Origin: Oscillospiraceae bacterium
Lineage (GTDB): Bacteria; Bacillota; Clostridia; Oscillospirales; UBA644
Direction: 5' to 3'
Length of the DNA stretch: 15,123 nucleotides
Assembly (NCBI GenBank): GCA_015067385.1
Contig: SVMP01000038.1
Coordinates: forward strand, 1 to 15,123
Part shown: positions 13,863 through 15,123 of the stretch, piece by piece
Layout of the letters: the number at the start of each line of letters is the position of its first letter
Position numbering within the stretch: position 1 is the stretch's first letter
Program-made: the position numbers and the translations under genes
Notes under the pieces: model-generated
Told to the model about the DNA's origin: nothing
What the model saw: only the letters and a program-made list of their open reading frames with translations
Database searches by the model: none

Positions 13863-13897
13863 AAAGAACACTTACGGACTGACCGCAAGTGTTCTTT
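13863..13897. terminator. Bidirectional terminator between tcdA and the XRE regulator
   Basis: An 11-bp stem, AAAGAACACTT (13863-13873) with AAGTGTTCTTT (13887-13897), continues past one mismatch into CGG/CCG with the loop ACTGA. T-rich sequence closes the stem on the plus strand and AAAATTTATT follows on the minus strand. It lies between two convergent genes. Confidence 0.85.
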
Positions 13898-13902
13898 TAT
13901 GT

Positions 13903-14976
13903 TTATCTGTATTTTCCCAGGACTTTGGCATATTCGGGGTCTTTCAGAAGTTCCGTGCGTCTGTCGTCGGCAGCATTAAGATGATAATCAAGAGTCCAGG
14001 CAAAAATATCGTTATCCGAACGACCGGGAACTCTGCCGTCAAACAAATGATAAAATACGGGGTTTTCTTTCATGCGCTCCGTAAGTTTTTTCGATGCGTA
14101 AAGATGTTTTTCCATAACTGCGGTAATATTGCAGTCCTGCCCACCTCTATAGAAGAGATCGTTTTCCGTTCTGCAGATAAAAGACCAGGCAAGCAAAATA
14201 AAAAGATCTTCGTTTGTTTCTTCAAAAGAACGCAGGAGAGCTTCGACATATTTCAATGCACGCTCGATCTTTTCATCCATAGAAAGATCAGGGGCGAAGA
14301 AAACCGTTCTGCCGAGCTTATCTGCAGCGAATTCAGCAAGCTCAAACATATTTTTACGAAGATGATAATAATATTCTTCCGTGTCTTTAGCAAACAACTG
14401 CTCCGTTTTCTGACCGCTCGTGACATACCAATTCGCAAACTTTGTTTTATAGATATCGAGCGCCTCGTCAGTCTTACCTTCGGCATGAAGAATTTTTGCG
14501 CGCATATTCCATGCGTTCAGACGTATCGTTTCATCAGTACATCCGTCGAGTATCTTATCGCAAATAAAAAGAAATTCGTCCTTATGTTCAAGCAAAACAG
14601 ACGGATCGTTATCTGCCTCATATCCGCCGAGATTCCACATATAGCAGTGCATTATTCTGTAATCGTTCGGATAATCTTTATATGCTTTGACGATAATTTC
14701 CCTGCCTTCAGGTTCTTTCCAATGTTTATTATACAGTTCTATTATCTCATCTATTTCGGTCTGGATCTTTTCGTGATCGTATCCCATAAGTTCATCGAGA
14801 GTTACATCGAAGAAATATGCAAGCGGCTGAAGGAGCGTAATATCGGGGTACGATTCTCCTCTTTCCCATTTGCTGACTGCCGCACAGGTAACATTCATCG
14901 CAACAGAAAGCTGTTCTTGAGTGATATTCTTTGCTGTGCGTAAACGTTTGATATTTGCACCGATTGTCATTTTCAT
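13903..14976 (-). CDS. XRE-family regulator with helical (TPR-like) C-terminal region
   Basis: A 357-residue cytoplasmic DNA-binding protein. Residues 1-65 form a Cro/CI-type helix-turn-helix: IGANIKRLRTAKNITQEQL, then the recognition part VTCAAVSKWERGESYPDI and FFDVTLDELMGYD. The remaining 290 residues are alpha-helical with short repeats (LNAWNMRAKILHAEGKTDEALDIY resembles a TPR pair), suggesting a sensor or protein-binding region. The start at 14976 has GGAGGT 6 bases upstream (14983-14988), and the promoter at 15028-15055 starts transcription near 15021, so the longer frame from 15039 is excluded. Such regulators are common in Clostridia with unknown ligands. It stands alone and is convergent with tcdA; its targets cannot be inferred. 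Confidence 0.88.
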   Translation of the reverse strand: MKMTIGANIKRLRTAKNITQEQLSVAMNVTCAAVSKWERGESYPDITLLQPLAYFFDVTLDELMGYDHEKIQTEIDEIIELYNKHWKEPEGREIIVKAYKDYPNDYRIMHCYMWNLGGYEADNDPSVLLEHKDEFLFICDKILDGCTDETIRLNAWNMRAKILHAEGKTDEALDIYKTKFANWYVTSGQKTEQLFAKDTEEYYYHLRKNMFELAEFAADKLGRTVFFAPDLSMDEKIERALKYVEALLRSFEETNEDLFILLAWSFICRTENDLFYRGGQDCNITAVMEKHLYASKKLTERMKENPVFYHLFDGRVPGRSDNDIFAWTLDYHLNAADDRRTELLKDPEYAKVLGKYR

Positions 14977-15027
14977 AATAAAACCTCCGTTTAATAGAAA
15001 ATCAAGCCGACGTCTGCTTATGAATAT

Positions 15028-15055
15028 ATTATAACACAAAATCGGAAACAGTAAA
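15028..15055 (-). promoter_or_regulatory. Probable extended -10 promoter of the XRE regulator
   Basis: A perfect TATAAT (15028-15033) is preceded by TGT, giving an extended -10 (TGn). A partial -35 TTTACT (15050-15055, four of six) lies 16 bases upstream. The predicted start is near 15021, about 45 bases before the ATG. Confidence 0.7.
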
Positions 15056-15087
15056 GGTATTGTCAGGAAACATCAAATAAACCACAG

Positions 15088-15120
15088 GTTGAAAAATAAG
15101 AGCAATACGACTGTTTCAAC
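15088..15120. repeat. Inverted repeat at the right edge
   Basis: GTTGAAA (15088-15094) and TTTCAAC (15114-15120) form a 7-bp inverted repeat with a 19-base loop. It may be the start of a terminator or operator belonging to a gene beyond the window. No coding region can be supported in 15056-15123. Confidence 0.25.
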
Positions 15121-15123
15121 TTC

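Noticed and set aside
13981..14943. A 320-codon open frame on the plus strand opposite the XRE regulator
   Set aside because: Shadow of the regulator gene; Phe/Ile/Lys-rich with no recognisable domain, and the regulator on the other strand has promoter, ribosome site and HTH motif.

Overview
The window looks like chromosomal DNA from a low-to-moderate GC, Gram-positive, endospore-lineage Firmicute, probably an anaerobic clostridial (gut or rumen type) bacterium. The evidence is a TepA/YlzJ pair, a YlmC/YmxH-family sporulation protein beside a DacF/DacB-type D,D-carboxypeptidase, two PrsA-like foldases, a compact Feo ferrous-iron system, AGGAGG-type ribosome sites, TTG starts and consensus sigma-A promoters. 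I see no mobile element, CRISPR array, rRNA or tRNA.

Layout. (1) 3-586, plus: the 3' part of tepA and ylzJ, closed by a bidirectional terminator. (2) 666-1148, minus: a lysine-rich HEAT-repeat protein with a perfect promoter, divergent from feoA-feoB (1318-3349, plus). (3) After another bidirectional terminator, a minus-strand pair: mscS (4102-4905, TTG start, perfect promoter), then a stand-alone protein resembling the B12-dependent methionine synthase activation domain (3406-4074). (4) A long minus-strand cluster reading right to left: membrane-anchored PrsA-like foldase (9821-11335), a long hairpin with T6 tail, a second PrsA-like lipoprotein (8313-9683), a 778-residue putative glycoside-hydrolase-like protein (5953-8289) and a tandem-GNAT acetyltransferase (5066-5902). 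(5) Divergent from that, on plus: ylmC/ymxH-like gene, dacF-like gene and tcdA. (6) 13903-14976, minus: an XRE-type regulator with a long helical C-terminal part, convergent with tcdA.

Functional themes are envelope and secretion quality control (TepA, two PrsA-like foldases, D,D-carboxypeptidase, MscS), iron uptake (FeoAB), tRNA modification (TcdA) and a poorly characterised putative carbohydrate-active enzyme. The points most worth a second look are the FeoB G4 motif, which reads NxxN instead of NxxD; the large hairpin with T-tract lying directly against the ribosome site of the second foldase gene; the uncharacterised GH-like protein downstream of the foldases; and the orphan methionine-synthase-activation-like protein behind mscS. 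I did not find an obvious new multi-gene defence or mobile system. Most of the window is ordinary core genome.
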